Origin: Eubacterium sp. MSJ-33
GTDB lineage: Bacteria > Bacillota > Clostridia > Lachnospirales > Lachnospiraceae
NCBI RefSeq assembly: GCF_022174665.1
Contig: NZ_CP076562.1
Span: 2,744,525 to 2,808,524, forward strand
Length of the DNA stretch: 64,000 nucleotides
Direction: 5' to 3'
Positions 34,071-42,946 of this stretch are shown here, in pieces. Position numbers and translations under genes: made by a program. Position 1 is the first letter of the stretch; every line of letters starts with the position of its first letter. Under the pieces are notes generated by a model. The model made no database searches. It was not told the origin of the DNA and saw nothing but the letters and a program-made list of their open reading frames with translations.

Positions 34071-35125
34071 TGAGGACAGAAGAACAGGTGCTTAATGCCA
34101 TGTTTGAGGCACTCATTCCGTGGTATGAAGCACATAAACGTGAACTTCCGTGGAGAAAGGATAAGGAGCCGTATCATGTGTGGCTGTCAGAGATCATGCT
34201 GCAGCAGACGCGTGTGGAGGCGGTCAAGGAATATTACCGGCGATTTCTTACGGCACTTCCGACGATTGCGGATCTGGCGGAGGCACCGGAGGAACAGATC
34301 TTAAAGCTCTGGGAAGGACTTGGATATTATAACCGTGTGCGCAATCTGCAAAAGGCGGCACAGACAATCTGTGCGGATTATACAGGCGTATTTCCGTCGG
34401 AATATGCGCAGATCCGGAGTTTATCCGGTATCGGTGATTACACGGCAGGGGCAATCGCATCGATCTGCTTTGATGCACCGACACCGGCGGTGGATGGAAA
34501 TGTATTGCGTGTGTATAGCAGGCTTCTGGCGGATGATGCAAACATTGATCTGCAGATGACAAAGAAACGCATCGCGAAGAAACTGCAGGAGACGTATCCG
34601 CGGAAAAATCCGGGAATCGCGACGCAGGCACTGATGGAGCTTGGCGCAACCGTCTGTGTGCCAAATGGTGCACCGCGGTGTGACGTATGCCCGGTAGCGG
34701 AGATCTGTCAGGCACGGGAGCAGGACACCTGGAGAAATCTGCCCGTCCGCAGTGAGAAGAAGAAACGAAAGATTGTGGAAAAGACTGTATTTATCCTGCT
34801 TACGGAGGATACCGTGGCATTGCATAAGCGAAGTGCAAGCGGACTTCTGGCAGGAATGTGGGAATTCCCGAATGTGGATGCAAAGCTTGACAAGCAGGAG
34901 GCGGTAACTCAGGTAACCGGCTGGCAGGCAGATCCGGTTGATCTTCTGATGCAGACAAGCTACACACATATATTCAGCCATGTGGAATGGCATATGACAG
35001 CGTATTATATCCGATGTCGGAAAACAAATAAAAAATGGAAGTGGGTAACAAAGGAGAGCCTGGACGAGACGTATGCATTACCATCTGCGTTTCGCCCGTT
35101 TCGGGAACAGATTGAGAATTTGTAG
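34070..35125 (+). CDS. mutY: A/G-specific adenine glycosylase MutY
   Basis: 351 aa. Removes adenine opposite 8-oxoguanine. Catalytic Glu in WLSEIMLQQTRVEAV; HhH motif LSGIGDYTAGAIASICFDAPTPAVDGNVLRV with the catalytic Asp. Iron-sulfur loop CVPNGAPRCDVCPVAEIC (C-x6-C-x2-C-x5-C) complete. C-terminal MutT-like recognition domain (about 235-350) present. One-base overlap with the preceding small gene; no other start is plausible. Confidence 0.96.
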   Translation: MRTEEQVLNAMFEALIPWYEAHKRELPWRKDKEPYHVWLSEIMLQQTRVEAVKEYYRRFLTALPTIADLAEAPEEQILKLWEGLGYYNRVRNLQKAAQTICADYTGVFPSEYAQIRSLSGIGDYTAGAIASICFDAPTPAVDGNVLRVYSRLLADDANIDLQMTKKRIAKKLQETYPRKNPGIATQALMELGATVCVPNGAPRCDVCPVAEICQAREQDTWRNLPVRSEKKKRKIVEKTVFILLTEDTVALHKRSASGLLAGMWEFPNVDAKLDKQEAVTQVTGWQADPVDLLMQTSYTHIFSHVEWHMTAYYIRCRKTNKKWKWVTKESLDETYALPSAFRPFREQIENL

Positions 35126-35153
35126 GTAAAATTAAAAATTAGGAGGATTGCGA

Positions 35154-36095
35154 ATGGAAAAAATCAGGAAAGTATGTGGCATGCTCAGTATCAAGAACTT
35201 TTTGCTCCTGACGGTTGCGGGAATTGTCAATGCGTTTGGCGTTGTTATATTTTTAGCTCCGGTCAAACTGTATGATAGCGGTATCTCGGGAACTGCTATG
35301 CTGGTGTCCCAGCTCACACCGAAATGGATCAGTCTTTCTCTGGTTTTGATTCTCTTAAATATTCCAATCTTCTTACTTGGATTAAAGCGCGAGGGCGTGG
35401 TATTTACAATCTATGCGATTTATGCGGTTTTGATCTATTCCATTGTTGCATGGATCATCACAGATATTCTGCCGGTCGATGTGACGATCGTATCCCCGCT
35501 TGCCGGAAGTGATTTGTTTCTGTGTGCAATCTTCGGAGGTATTATCTCCGGGTGCGGAAGTGGTCTTGCGGTACGGTTTGGCGGTGCGATGGACGGTATT
35601 GACATCATCGGTGTTATGTTCGCGAAGAAGCTTGGGTTAAGTCTTGGCTCGTTTGTAATGGCATACAATGTAATCTTATACATCATATGTGGAATCGTGC
35701 TTGACAGCTGGATTCTGCCGCTTTACTCGGTTGTGACCTATGCGGCAGCATCCAAAACGATTGATTTCTTCGTGGAGGGCTTCGATCGTTCCAAGGCAGC
35801 CTTTATCGTGACAGAACATCCGAAGCATGTATGCGAGGCACTTTCCACGGCATTTGAAAACGGTATCACAACGATTGACGCGAAAGGATATTATTCGAAT
35901 ACCGACCGCACGCTGGTGTATTTCATTGTGAACCGGTTCCAGGTCGGCAAGATGCGGAATCTGGTACATAGCATTGATCCGTATGCGTATATCGCAATCA
36001 ATGATGTAGCAGATATCTTCCCGGCGACAAACCTGAATGACCTGAAGGGTGAAAATAAATTGGATGATACAGGAGATTCCGATGATGCAGAATAA
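35154..36095 (+). CDS. YitT-family membrane protein with DUF2179 domain
   Basis: 313 aa. Five to six membrane helices (about 15-200) with the GGAMDGIDIIG and GIVNAFGVVIFLAPVKLYDSGISGTAML motifs of the YitT family, then a cytoplasmic DUF2179 domain (RSKAAFIVTEHPKHVCEAL... MRNLVHSIDPYAYIAINDVADIF). The substrate is unknown. GGAGG (35142-35146) suits ATG 35154 better than the TTG at 35148. The acidic tail ends DDTGDSDDAE. Confidence 0.9.
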   Translation: MEKIRKVCGMLSIKNFLLLTVAGIVNAFGVVIFLAPVKLYDSGISGTAMLVSQLTPKWISLSLVLILLNIPIFLLGLKREGVVFTIYAIYAVLIYSIVAWIITDILPVDVTIVSPLAGSDLFLCAIFGGIISGCGSGLAVRFGGAMDGIDIIGVMFAKKLGLSLGSFVMAYNVILYIICGIVLDSWILPLYSVVTYAAASKTIDFFVEGFDRSKAAFIVTEHPKHVCEALSTAFENGITTIDAKGYYSNTDRTLVYFIVNRFQVGKMRNLVHSIDPYAYIAINDVADIFPATNLNDLKGENKLDDTGDSDDAE

Positions 36096-36139
36096 GGGAT
36101 CCCGTGAAAGAGATAGATGTAAAGGAGTAAAGTCAGCAT

Positions 36140-36406
36140 ATGTATTATGTACCGGAAGGAACAACCCGTTGTGGGTATTATGAATGTGAAAGCTGTGGAG
36201 AGAAATTCCTGTCTCTGCAGACGATGGAGCATATCAACTGTCCATACTGTGAGGCGGAATTTGATCCGGAGATCGGACCGGATGAGACTATGCAGGTGGC
36301 TGAAGACACCGCAAAGCTGATACAGGTATTGGAAGGTGAGGATGTCGAGAAGATGGACGCATTACTCAGTCTTGCCATTACCGGTGGAAATTTCGAGTGG
36401 ATATAA
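36140..36406 (+). CDS. small zinc-ribbon protein
   Basis: 88 aa. Cys pairs CESCGEKF and CPYCEAEF about 20 residues apart form a zinc ribbon; the rest is acidic and helical. Could bind nucleic acid or protein. Start ATG 36140 preceded by AAAGGAG. Function unknown. Lies between yitT and pheA on the same strand. Confidence 0.75.
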   Translation: MYYVPEGTTRCGYYECESCGEKFLSLQTMEHINCPYCEAEFDPEIGPDETMQVAEDTAKLIQVLEGEDVEKMDALLSLAITGGNFEWI

Positions 36407-36487
36407 TGCGTGCACAGATGAAGCACTAAGCTGGATTCGCAAGTGAATCAGCGGATAGAAAATGCACGTTTGGGAGGAGACATCTAC

Positions 36488-37414
36488 ATGATAGCAGTAT
36501 TAGGACCGAAAGGGACATTTTGCGATAAGTCCTATGAAGAATATAATAAGAAATATGAGGCAGCACACGGGAAATCATTAGAACCGCTTTATTGTCCGAC
36601 GATTGACGATGTGTTCGAGCAGCTCTGTACGAACGAAGCGTGTGAGTATGCGGTCGTTCCGGTAGAAAATATGCTGGATGGTTATGTGCAGCGGACACTT
36701 GACCTGTTGCTGGAGAAAAACGTCTATATCGTCGATGAAAATCAGGTGGCAGTCCAGTTTTCACTGCTTGCCAATGCGGACAAGATTGAAGATATCAGGA
36801 AGATTTACGTGCAGTTCAAGACGAACGGGCAGTGCAGACAGTTCCTGCATACTCTGCATGACGCAGAGATTGTAACGACGAACAGCAACATGGAATCTTA
36901 TTATAAGATACAGGATGAACGGGGTGCAGCGGCAATCGTACCACATCATGTGATACAGGCGGACGATGCGCGCGTGCTTGCAGAAGATGTGACAGATGCA
37001 AAGGGTAATCATACCCGTTTTATCATTCTGCGCAAGGGCGTGTTAGACGTGGAAAATCCGGATCTTGAAAAGCAGCTTGAAGAGCTTGTAAGTAACGAGA
37101 AAGGGTTGGATGCAGGTGCAGATGGCACAGAGAAAGCCACGGAGCTTACACGGGAGAAAGTACGAATCCCGGTCTATATCATGCCTGCAACCGACCGGCC
37201 CGGAATCTTGTTCGATATCCTGCGCCGGTTCTATGACAAACGCATTAACTTGATCTCAATCATGTCCCGTCCGACAAAACAATCGATGGGAACCTACAAC
37301 TTCTACATTGAGATCGACTGCCTGACCGAGCGGCTCGAAGTTGTCGTGGAAACACTGCGGCAGATACAGGTATATAACGATATTAAGATACTTGGAGCAT
37401 ACAAGGAACATTAG
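36488..37414 (+). CDS. pheA: prephenate dehydratase with ACT domain
   Basis: 308 aa. Makes phenylpyruvate from prephenate. Opening MIAVLGPKGTFCDKS, then PVENMLDGYVQRTLDLL, TNSNMESYYKI and NHTRFIILRKG (the TRF motif with the catalytic Thr). An ACT regulatory domain closes the protein (VYIMPATDRPGILFDILRRFYDKRINLISIMSRPTK), giving feedback control by phenylalanine. The motif usually written ESRP reads MSRP here. GGGAGGAG supports ATG 36488 over 36443. There is no chorismate mutase domain. Confidence 0.92.
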   Translation: MIAVLGPKGTFCDKSYEEYNKKYEAAHGKSLEPLYCPTIDDVFEQLCTNEACEYAVVPVENMLDGYVQRTLDLLLEKNVYIVDENQVAVQFSLLANADKIEDIRKIYVQFKTNGQCRQFLHTLHDAEIVTTNSNMESYYKIQDERGAAAIVPHHVIQADDARVLAEDVTDAKGNHTRFIILRKGVLDVENPDLEKQLEELVSNEKGLDAGADGTEKATELTREKVRIPVYIMPATDRPGILFDILRRFYDKRINLISIMSRPTKQSMGTYNFYIEIDCLTERLEVVVETLRQIQVYNDIKILGAYKEH

Positions 37415-37448
37415 ATAAGCCAGGCATCATATAAGATGAGTGTTTATG

Positions 37449-37659
37449 GAATCATGGCAACCCTGATGAAATATGGCAGAGCTGCATCCACAGAACAGAT
37501 TGTAAAGCAGACCGTTGAAGCACGCTGGTACTTAATGAGCGACTGTTTTTTGTCGCGAATTTAGTATCCACTGCGTGCTGAACCGAGCGAGAGCGCGTCT
37601 GCGTACAATTGTTCTGCGGATGTAGCTTCTCAGAAGAATAATCAGGGTTGCCATGATTC
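37449..37659. repeat. family B long-hairpin element, copy 4
   Basis: Outer arms GAATCATGGCAACCCTGAT (37449-37467) with ATCAGGGTTGCCATGATTC (37641-37659), exact; second arms AGCTGCATCC.CAGAACA with TGTTCTG.GGATGTAGCT. Core: AAGCAGACC, GTACTTAATGAG, hairpin GCGAC/GTCGC (37539-37556), CGAATTTAGTATCC, GCGAGAGCGCGTCTGCG. Fills the gap between pheA and the MATE gene. Confidence 0.92.
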
Positions 37660-37674
37660 GGAAACAGAGTAAAA

Positions 37675-37711
37675 AGGAGGCGAGGCGTACCGGACATACG
37701 GTGCGGCAACG
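37675..37711 (+). promoter_or_regulatory. Shine-Dalgarno separated from the MATE start by a hairpin
   Basis: AGGAGG (37675-37680) lies 31 bases before the only in-frame start (ATG 37712). Between them CGTACCG (37686-37692) pairs with CGGTGCG (37699-37705). Folding of this 7-bp stem leaves 5 + 6 unpaired bases between the two, close to normal spacing. No other start codon in frame is available. Confidence 0.6.
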
Positions 37712-39094
37712 ATGAATAAGGATTTAACAGTAGGGAAACCGGAGCGTGTATTGTGGAGGTATTGCATTCCGTTACTTGGAAGCGTCATTTTCCAGCAGCT
37801 ATATAATATTGCAGACAGTCTGGTCGCAGGAAAATATGTTGGTAAAAATGCACTTGCAGCCGTGGGAAATTCTTATGAGATTACATTGATTTATATGGCG
37901 TTTGCGTTTGGCTGTAACATGGGGTGTTCCGTTATTGCGGCGCAGTTTTTCGGGGCGAAGAATTACCGGAAGATGAAGACGACCGTCTATACGACATTTA
38001 TATATTCGGCGGTGCTGTGTCTGATTTTGACACTGACCGGACTTTTTGCGGGCGGCGCATTGCTGCATCTGATACATACGCCGGCAGATATATTTGCAGA
38101 TTCCAAGCTGTATTTGGACGTGTATACTGGCGGACTTGTATTTTTGTTCTTCTATAACATTGCAACCGGTATATTCTCGGCACTCGGAGATTCGAAAACA
38201 CCGTTTATATTCTTGGCTTTTTCATCGGTATCCAATGTGTTTGTAGATATCCTGTTTGTAAAGAGCTTTCATATGGGCGTGGCAGGTGTCGCGTGGGCGA
38301 CATTTATCTGTCAGGGCGTAAGCTGTATCCTGTCTGTGATCGTTGTGTTGCTTCGGCTGCGGAAGATCAAGGATGAACACGAAGGACATCAGAAGGTGCC
38401 GGTATTTTCCGGAGAGATCTTCGGTAAGATGCTGAAAATCGCGATACCGAGTACCCTGCAGCAGGGCTTCGTGTCGATCGGAAATATCATCATCCAGAGT
38501 ATTATCAACAGCTTCGGCTCAGATGTGATCGCAGGATATGCGGCAGCCGTGAAGCTCAATAACATGGTTATCACGACATTTACAATGCTTGGAAACGGCG
38601 TCTCGAATTTTGCGGCACAGAATCTTGGCGCACAGAAGATTGAACGAATCAGTCAGGGATGCAAGGCAGCACTGAAGTTAATCTTTCTTACCTGCGTGCC
38701 GGTTGTAATATTGTATCTTTTGTGCAGCGGCAGTCTGGTGCAGCTTTTCATGGATGAAAACAGTATTGAGGCGAAGAAGGTCGGCATTGAATTCCTGCAT
38801 ATATTAGCACCATTTTATTTTGTGGTGTCGGTCAAGCTGATTACGGACGGTGTCCTGCGGGGTGTTGGAGCAATGAAACAGTTTATGGTTACAACATTTC
38901 TGGATCTGTTCCTGCGTGTGATCCTAGCCGCACTTTTCTCAAGGGAATGGGGCAGCACCGGAATCTGGCTCGCGTGGCCGGTCGGGTGGACGATCGGAAC
39001 GACATTATCTGTGATCTTGTACCGGAGTACCGTTAAAAAACTAAAGAGCGCAAATATAAAGAATGAAATAGAAGCGAAAGAGGTGACAGAATGA
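37712..39094 (+). CDS. MATE-family efflux transporter
   Basis: 460 aa, 12 membrane helices in two halves, cation/drug antiporter of the DinF/NorM superfamily. Typical stretches: PLLGSVIFQQLYNIADSLVAGKYVG, AALGDSKTP-like FSALGDSKTPFIF, and the second-half repeat IPSTLQQGFVSIGNIIIQSIINSFG, with ITDGVLRGVGAMKQFM. The substrate is unknown. Its last four bases overlap the start of a Fur-family regulator, so regulator and exporter are co-translated. See the unusual ribosome binding site at 37675. Confidence 0.94.
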   Translation: MNKDLTVGKPERVLWRYCIPLLGSVIFQQLYNIADSLVAGKYVGKNALAAVGNSYEITLIYMAFAFGCNMGCSVIAAQFFGAKNYRKMKTTVYTTFIYSAVLCLILTLTGLFAGGALLHLIHTPADIFADSKLYLDVYTGGLVFLFFYNIATGIFSALGDSKTPFIFLAFSSVSNVFVDILFVKSFHMGVAGVAWATFICQGVSCILSVIVVLLRLRKIKDEHEGHQKVPVFSGEIFGKMLKIAIPSTLQQGFVSIGNIIIQSIINSFGSDVIAGYAAAVKLNNMVITTFTMLGNGVSNFAAQNLGAQKIERISQGCKAALKLIFLTCVPVVILYLLCSGSLVQLFMDENSIEAKKVGIEFLHILAPFYFVVSVKLITDGVLRGVGAMKQFMVTTFLDLFLRVILAALFSREWGSTGIWLAWPVGWTIGTTLSVILYRSTVKKLKSANIKNEIEAKEVTE

Positions 39095-39525
39095 ACGATC
39101 AGGAACCAATCGGACAGGTAGCAAGCAGTAAGGAAGAGATTCTGGCTTCACTCAAGGAACATGGATATCGTCTGACAGAGCAGCGCAAGCTGATCGTCGA
39201 TATTATTGCGAACGAAGAATATACCTGTTGTAAGGAAGTTTATTTTCTGGCGCATAAGCGGGACAACAGCATTGGAATTGCGACCGTGTACCGCATGATT
39301 AATACGCTCGAGGAGATCGGCGCGATCAGCCGGAAAAATATACAGAAGAATAATTGCAGTGGCAGATGTTGTGATATGAAGGGCGGCTGTACGGTCGTCA
39401 CAGAGGAGAGCAAGCAGATTATTCTGACAGAGGAGGATATACAGGAGGCTTTGAAGTATATCATGGAGAAAAACGGATATGCGAATGTGGATGAGATCAA
39501 AGCCGTTCTGGTAAATCAGCAATGA
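39091..39525 (+). CDS. Fur-family transcriptional regulator
   Basis: 144 aa. N-terminal winged helix: GYRLTEQRKLIVDIIANEEYTCCKEVYFLAHKRDNSIGIATVYRMINTLEEIGAISRK. The C-terminal half lacks the usual HHDH metal motif; instead it has a cysteine cluster NNCSGRCCDMKGGC, and the dimer domain is short. It could sense metal or redox state through thiols. ATGA overlaps on both sides couple it to the MATE gene and to the EamA gene, which suggests a three-gene unit. Confidence 0.88.
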   Translation: MNDQEPIGQVASSKEEILASLKEHGYRLTEQRKLIVDIIANEEYTCCKEVYFLAHKRDNSIGIATVYRMINTLEEIGAISRKNIQKNNCSGRCCDMKGGCTVVTEESKQIILTEEDIQEALKYIMEKNGYANVDEIKAVLVNQQ

Positions 39526-40439
39526 GTAAACGAAGAAATTATGATGAGGGTACACATGGAAATCAGCTGCGTGGTGTGTTGTGTGTATTGGTTGGCGCAA
39601 TCTCGTGGGGATTTTCAGGTGCCTGCGGACAGTTTTTGTTTTCGCACTACAACATCAACACGGCATGGCTTTCGTGCATGCGCATGCTTGTGACAGGTGT
39701 AATCCTTACAATTGCATATATTATCCGCGAACGGAAAGCGGCATTTGATATATTCAAGTCCACCCGGGATTTCTTTGGGATTATCCTGTTTGCAATATTC
39801 GGTGTGGGCTTGTGCCAGTATGCATATCTCGAAGCCATTCATCATACGAATGCCGGGATTGCAACGGCGTTGCAGTATCTGGCACCTGTGATGGTACTGA
39901 TCATATCCTGTGTGCGCAGACTGCGTCCACCGAAGTTTCGGGAGATTGTGGCGGTGCTTCTGGCAGTCGGCGGTACATTTCTCATCGCAACGCATGGGAA
40001 TATCCATCAGATGAGTATCTCGAAAGAGGGACTGAAGTGGGGATTGCTTGCGGCGTTTGGGTTCTGCATGTATACCCTGCTTCCGGAGCGGATGCTCAAA
40101 AAATGGGGCAGCCAGCCGGTTGTCGGCTACGGTATGCTAATCTGTGGAGTGGCATATAGCTGTATCGTCAAGGTATGGACGATTCCGGTGCATCTTGATT
40201 TTCATGGAGTATTAGCAGTTGCGGCGATGGTTCTGATCGGAACGATGATGTCGTTTTTATTATTCCTGCAGGGAGTACATGACATCGGCCCGGTACGTGC
40301 CAGCATGATCTCGAGTGTGGAGCCGGTTTCGGCAACACTTTTTTCCGTGTTGTGGCTTGGATCGGTCATGACGACGATGGATCTGGTGGGTATGGCATGT
40401 ATTTTAGTGATGGTAATTATATTGTCTGTAAAGGAGTAA
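39522..40439 (+). CDS. EamA/DMT-superfamily transporter
   Basis: 305 aa, ten membrane helices in two EamA repeats (GAISWGFSGACGQFLF opens the first; KWGLLAAFGFCMYTLLPERML the second), ending SSVEPVSATLFSVLWLGS, a family signature. Exports metabolites or amino acids in the family; the substrate is not predictable. Four-base overlap with the Fur-like gene. Confidence 0.92.
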   Translation: MSKRRNYDEGTHGNQLRGVLCVLVGAISWGFSGACGQFLFSHYNINTAWLSCMRMLVTGVILTIAYIIRERKAAFDIFKSTRDFFGIILFAIFGVGLCQYAYLEAIHHTNAGIATALQYLAPVMVLIISCVRRLRPPKFREIVAVLLAVGGTFLIATHGNIHQMSISKEGLKWGLLAAFGFCMYTLLPERMLKKWGSQPVVGYGMLICGVAYSCIVKVWTIPVHLDFHGVLAVAAMVLIGTMMSFLLFLQGVHDIGPVRASMISSVEPVSATLFSVLWLGSVMTTMDLVGMACILVMVIILSVKE

Positions 40440-40482
40440 CAAAAAAGTATATGAATTCCGGGAATGTATAGATAAAAAAACA

Positions 40483-40512
40483 TTTACAATCACGCGGGGA
40501 ATAGGGTATTAT
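40483..40512 (+). promoter_or_regulatory. promoter of the first fruK-like gene
   Basis: TTTACA (40483-40488), 18 bases, TATTAT (40507-40512), followed about 50 bases later by the start codon with GAGAGAAAGGG. Confidence 0.55.
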
Positions 40513-40562
40513 AAAATTAATGTATTGGTTCGGGATCTACTCATAGAGAGAAAGGGAAAAAT

Positions 40563-41471
40563 ATGATATATACAGTAACATTTAACCCGTCGCTGGATTA
40601 TATTCTGGATTTGACGGAATTCGAACGCAACCAGGTGAATCGTACGACAGGTGAGAAGATTCTGCCGGGCGGCAAGGGCATCAACGTATCAATCGTACTG
40701 CAGAATCTCGGTATCGACAACCGTGCAATCTGTTTTACATCAGGATTTACCGGGGAAGCTTTGAAAGCGTTGTTGATGCAGCGGAATATGAATGCGGATT
40801 TTATTGATATTGCAAATGGACTGACGCGTATCAATGTCAAGATGCGCTGTGGCGATGAGACAGAGGTAAACGGACAGGGACCGGAGATCAAGAGCGAGGA
40901 TATCGCAGAGCTCTATGAGAAGCTTGGCTATCTGGATCAGGATGATTATCTGGTACTTGCGGGAAGCCTGCCGGCCTGCATGTCCAAGACAACATATATG
41001 GATATCATGCAGATGCTGCAATACAATAATAACAAGATTATCGTGGATGCAACCGGAGAACTGCTCACGAATGTTCTTCCGTATCACCCATTTTTAATCA
41101 AGCCAAACCGTACCGAGCTTGGAAACCTGTTCGGTGTGGAAGTAACGACGATGGATCAGGCAGAGATGTATGCGAAGCAGCTGCAGGAGCGTGGCGCGAG
41201 AAATGTGCTCGTCTCCATGTCGTATCAGGGTGCAGTCCTTGTGACAGAGGATGGCAGAGTGATCCGCGCAGCCGCACCGAAGGGACAGGTGAAGAACTCT
41301 GTAGGTGCCGGTGATTCAATGCTTGCCGGATTCCTGGCAGGTTATATCGAGCGCGATGATTACGAGTATGCGTTGAAGCTTGGTATCTGTGCCGGAAGTG
41401 CCAGTGCATTTTCCGAGGAGCTTGCAACGAAAGAAGAGATCGATACGCTGTTTCAGACACAGATGGCGTAA
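40563..41471 (+). CDS. 1-phosphofructokinase-type PfkB kinase, stand-alone copy
   Basis: 302 aa, PfkB/ribokinase fold. TFNPSLDYILDL, LPGGKGINVSIVLQNLG, the second signature VKNSVGAGDSMLAGFLAGY with the catalytic Asp in GAGDS. It is a clear paralogue of the gene at 43693-44619 over the whole length. Substrate fructose 1-phosphate or tagatose 6-phosphate. It has its own promoter and terminator, outside the fructose operon, so the two copies are probably expressed under different conditions. Confidence 0.9.
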   Translation: MIYTVTFNPSLDYILDLTEFERNQVNRTTGEKILPGGKGINVSIVLQNLGIDNRAICFTSGFTGEALKALLMQRNMNADFIDIANGLTRINVKMRCGDETEVNGQGPEIKSEDIAELYEKLGYLDQDDYLVLAGSLPACMSKTTYMDIMQMLQYNNNKIIVDATGELLTNVLPYHPFLIKPNRTELGNLFGVEVTTMDQAEMYAKQLQERGARNVLVSMSYQGAVLVTEDGRVIRAAAPKGQVKNSVGAGDSMLAGFLAGYIERDDYEYALKLGICAGSASAFSEELATKEEIDTLFQTQMA

Positions 41472-41477
41472 TTATAA

Positions 41478-41512
41478 TAAAAAGCACAGTCCAGTTTGGA
41501 TTGTGCTTTTTT
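41478..41512 (+). terminator. terminator
   Basis: AAAAGCACAGTCCA and TGGATTGTGCTTTT (one bulge-like offset) followed by a T run, right after the fruK-like gene. Confidence 0.9.
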
Positions 41513-41589
41513 ATGGAGAGTTGTGAGAAATATAGAAAATGCTTTGCAAACCGTGAGTATAATGGTCGGGGGGAAAGGATATAAAATAA

Positions 41590-42720
41590 ATGATAAATAT
41601 AGAAGAAATATTGGTGGCAAATGGAATAACTATACTGATGATGAGCTTTCTTCTGATTTGTAGACGAAAAAACAGAGAGATTCTTCATATGGAAGATAAG
41701 ATATATGATGGAATGGCAATTGTAAATTTGCTTGGAGCATTGGCTGAGACGGTTTCCTTTATGGTAGATGGAAAGGATTTAACAGGTGGCAGAGTAGTTA
41801 ATTATATTTCTAGCAGTTTGTGTTTTGTTGGAACGGTAAGTATCGGTTTGTTGTGGTGTATATATGTACAACTCCGTATTTACAGGAACTATAAAAGGAT
41901 ATTCCATAAAGTTGGAGTCATAATGATTCCGTGGATTGTGGAAGTTATAGCTGTTTTATATAATCTTTTTGGTACGGAGTTCATTTTTAAAATATCAGCA
42001 AACAATGAATATCAGAGATGCGAAGGCGCGATTCTTGGATATATTTCACTTATGATTTATCTTGCGTATAGTATATATTCGGTATATCATTCCAAAAAGC
42101 AGGGGGTTAATTTGAACTTTTTCCCGATACTGTTTTTCGTTGGTCCCTGTGTGGTAGGCGTGCTGATTCAGTTTTTCTGTTATGGCATAACAACATCATG
42201 GGTGCTGGTTGCAGTAGCATTGACATTTGTACAAATGCAGTCTTATGCGGAAAATTTATATATGGATGAACTGTCTGGACTGTTTAATCGCAGATATTTT
42301 AATGCGGTGCTTGCAGAAAGAGAAAATACGAACCGAAGACCATTACATGGAATTATGATGGATATTAATAATTTTAAACATATAAATGATAATTGTGGAC
42401 ACAATATAGGTGATCGTGCTATCTGTGTAATGGGAAATATTTTATTTAAATCTATATTGGATACAGGAATGGCAATTCGATATGCAGGTGATGAATTTAT
42501 CGTTTTGTTGTCAGATGTTGATAAAGAGCGCGTTTTCTCTACGATGAATGAGATAAATAGTAATCTTGCCAAATTTAACAAGTGTAAGGATGAACCGTTT
42601 ACATTAAGCGTGGCTATGGGGTGCACAGAATTTGGAGAAGGGGATAATGCGGAAACATTTCTGATGCGTATGGATGAAAAAATGTATGAGGAAAAACGTA
42701 AGTTTCATACAGGAAAATAA
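41590..42720 (+). CDS. seven-TM diguanylate cyclase-like protein
   Basis: 376 aa. About seven membrane helices (residues 8-210) form an unrecognised membrane sensor, followed by a GGDEF domain (about 215-372): DELSGLFNRRYFN, MMDINNFKHINDNCGHNIGDRAI, and the active site RYAGDEFIVLL. AGDEF replaces GGDEF, a variant known to be active in some enzymes. The product inhibition site RxxD is not seen before it (SILD at that place). It would make cyclic di-GMP at the membrane. The gene is noticeably AT-rich for the region. Weak GGGGAAAGG site before the ATG. Confidence 0.88.
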   Translation: MINIEEILVANGITILMMSFLLICRRKNREILHMEDKIYDGMAIVNLLGALAETVSFMVDGKDLTGGRVVNYISSSLCFVGTVSIGLLWCIYVQLRIYRNYKRIFHKVGVIMIPWIVEVIAVLYNLFGTEFIFKISANNEYQRCEGAILGYISLMIYLAYSIYSVYHSKKQGVNLNFFPILFFVGPCVVGVLIQFFCYGITTSWVLVAVALTFVQMQSYAENLYMDELSGLFNRRYFNAVLAERENTNRRPLHGIMMDINNFKHINDNCGHNIGDRAICVMGNILFKSILDTGMAIRYAGDEFIVLLSDVDKERVFSTMNEINSNLAKFNKCKDEPFTLSVAMGCTEFGEGDNAETFLMRMDEKMYEEKRKFHTGK

Positions 42721-42846
42721 TCGGAGGAGTGAAAAAAAAGCAAGAGGCGTAAAGTCTCTTTTTTTTTTGCTATAGTTTATGCACATTATTTTTATGACTG
42801 CATTTTGACGGAATTTGATTGGAAATTGACTAAAAAAGGTAGAAAA

Positions 42847-42889
42847 ATGAAAGAAAATGATTGACAATGACTGAAAATGACGTTATTAT
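42847..42889 (+). promoter_or_regulatory. fru operon promoter with 10-bp-phased ATGA repeats
   Basis: TTGACA (42861-42866), 17 bases, TATTAT (42884-42889). Across it ATGA occurs at 42847, 42857, 42867 and 42877, exactly ten bases apart, and looser TTGA/ATGA copies continue on both sides (42790-42935). Phased short repeats over a promoter suit a DeoR/FruR-type repressor, the product of the next gene. Confidence 0.7.
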
Positions 42890-42946
42890 ATAGAAAAGTT
42901 GAACGAAACTGGAACAAAATGAACGATTTTGACGGAAAGGAGAAAC

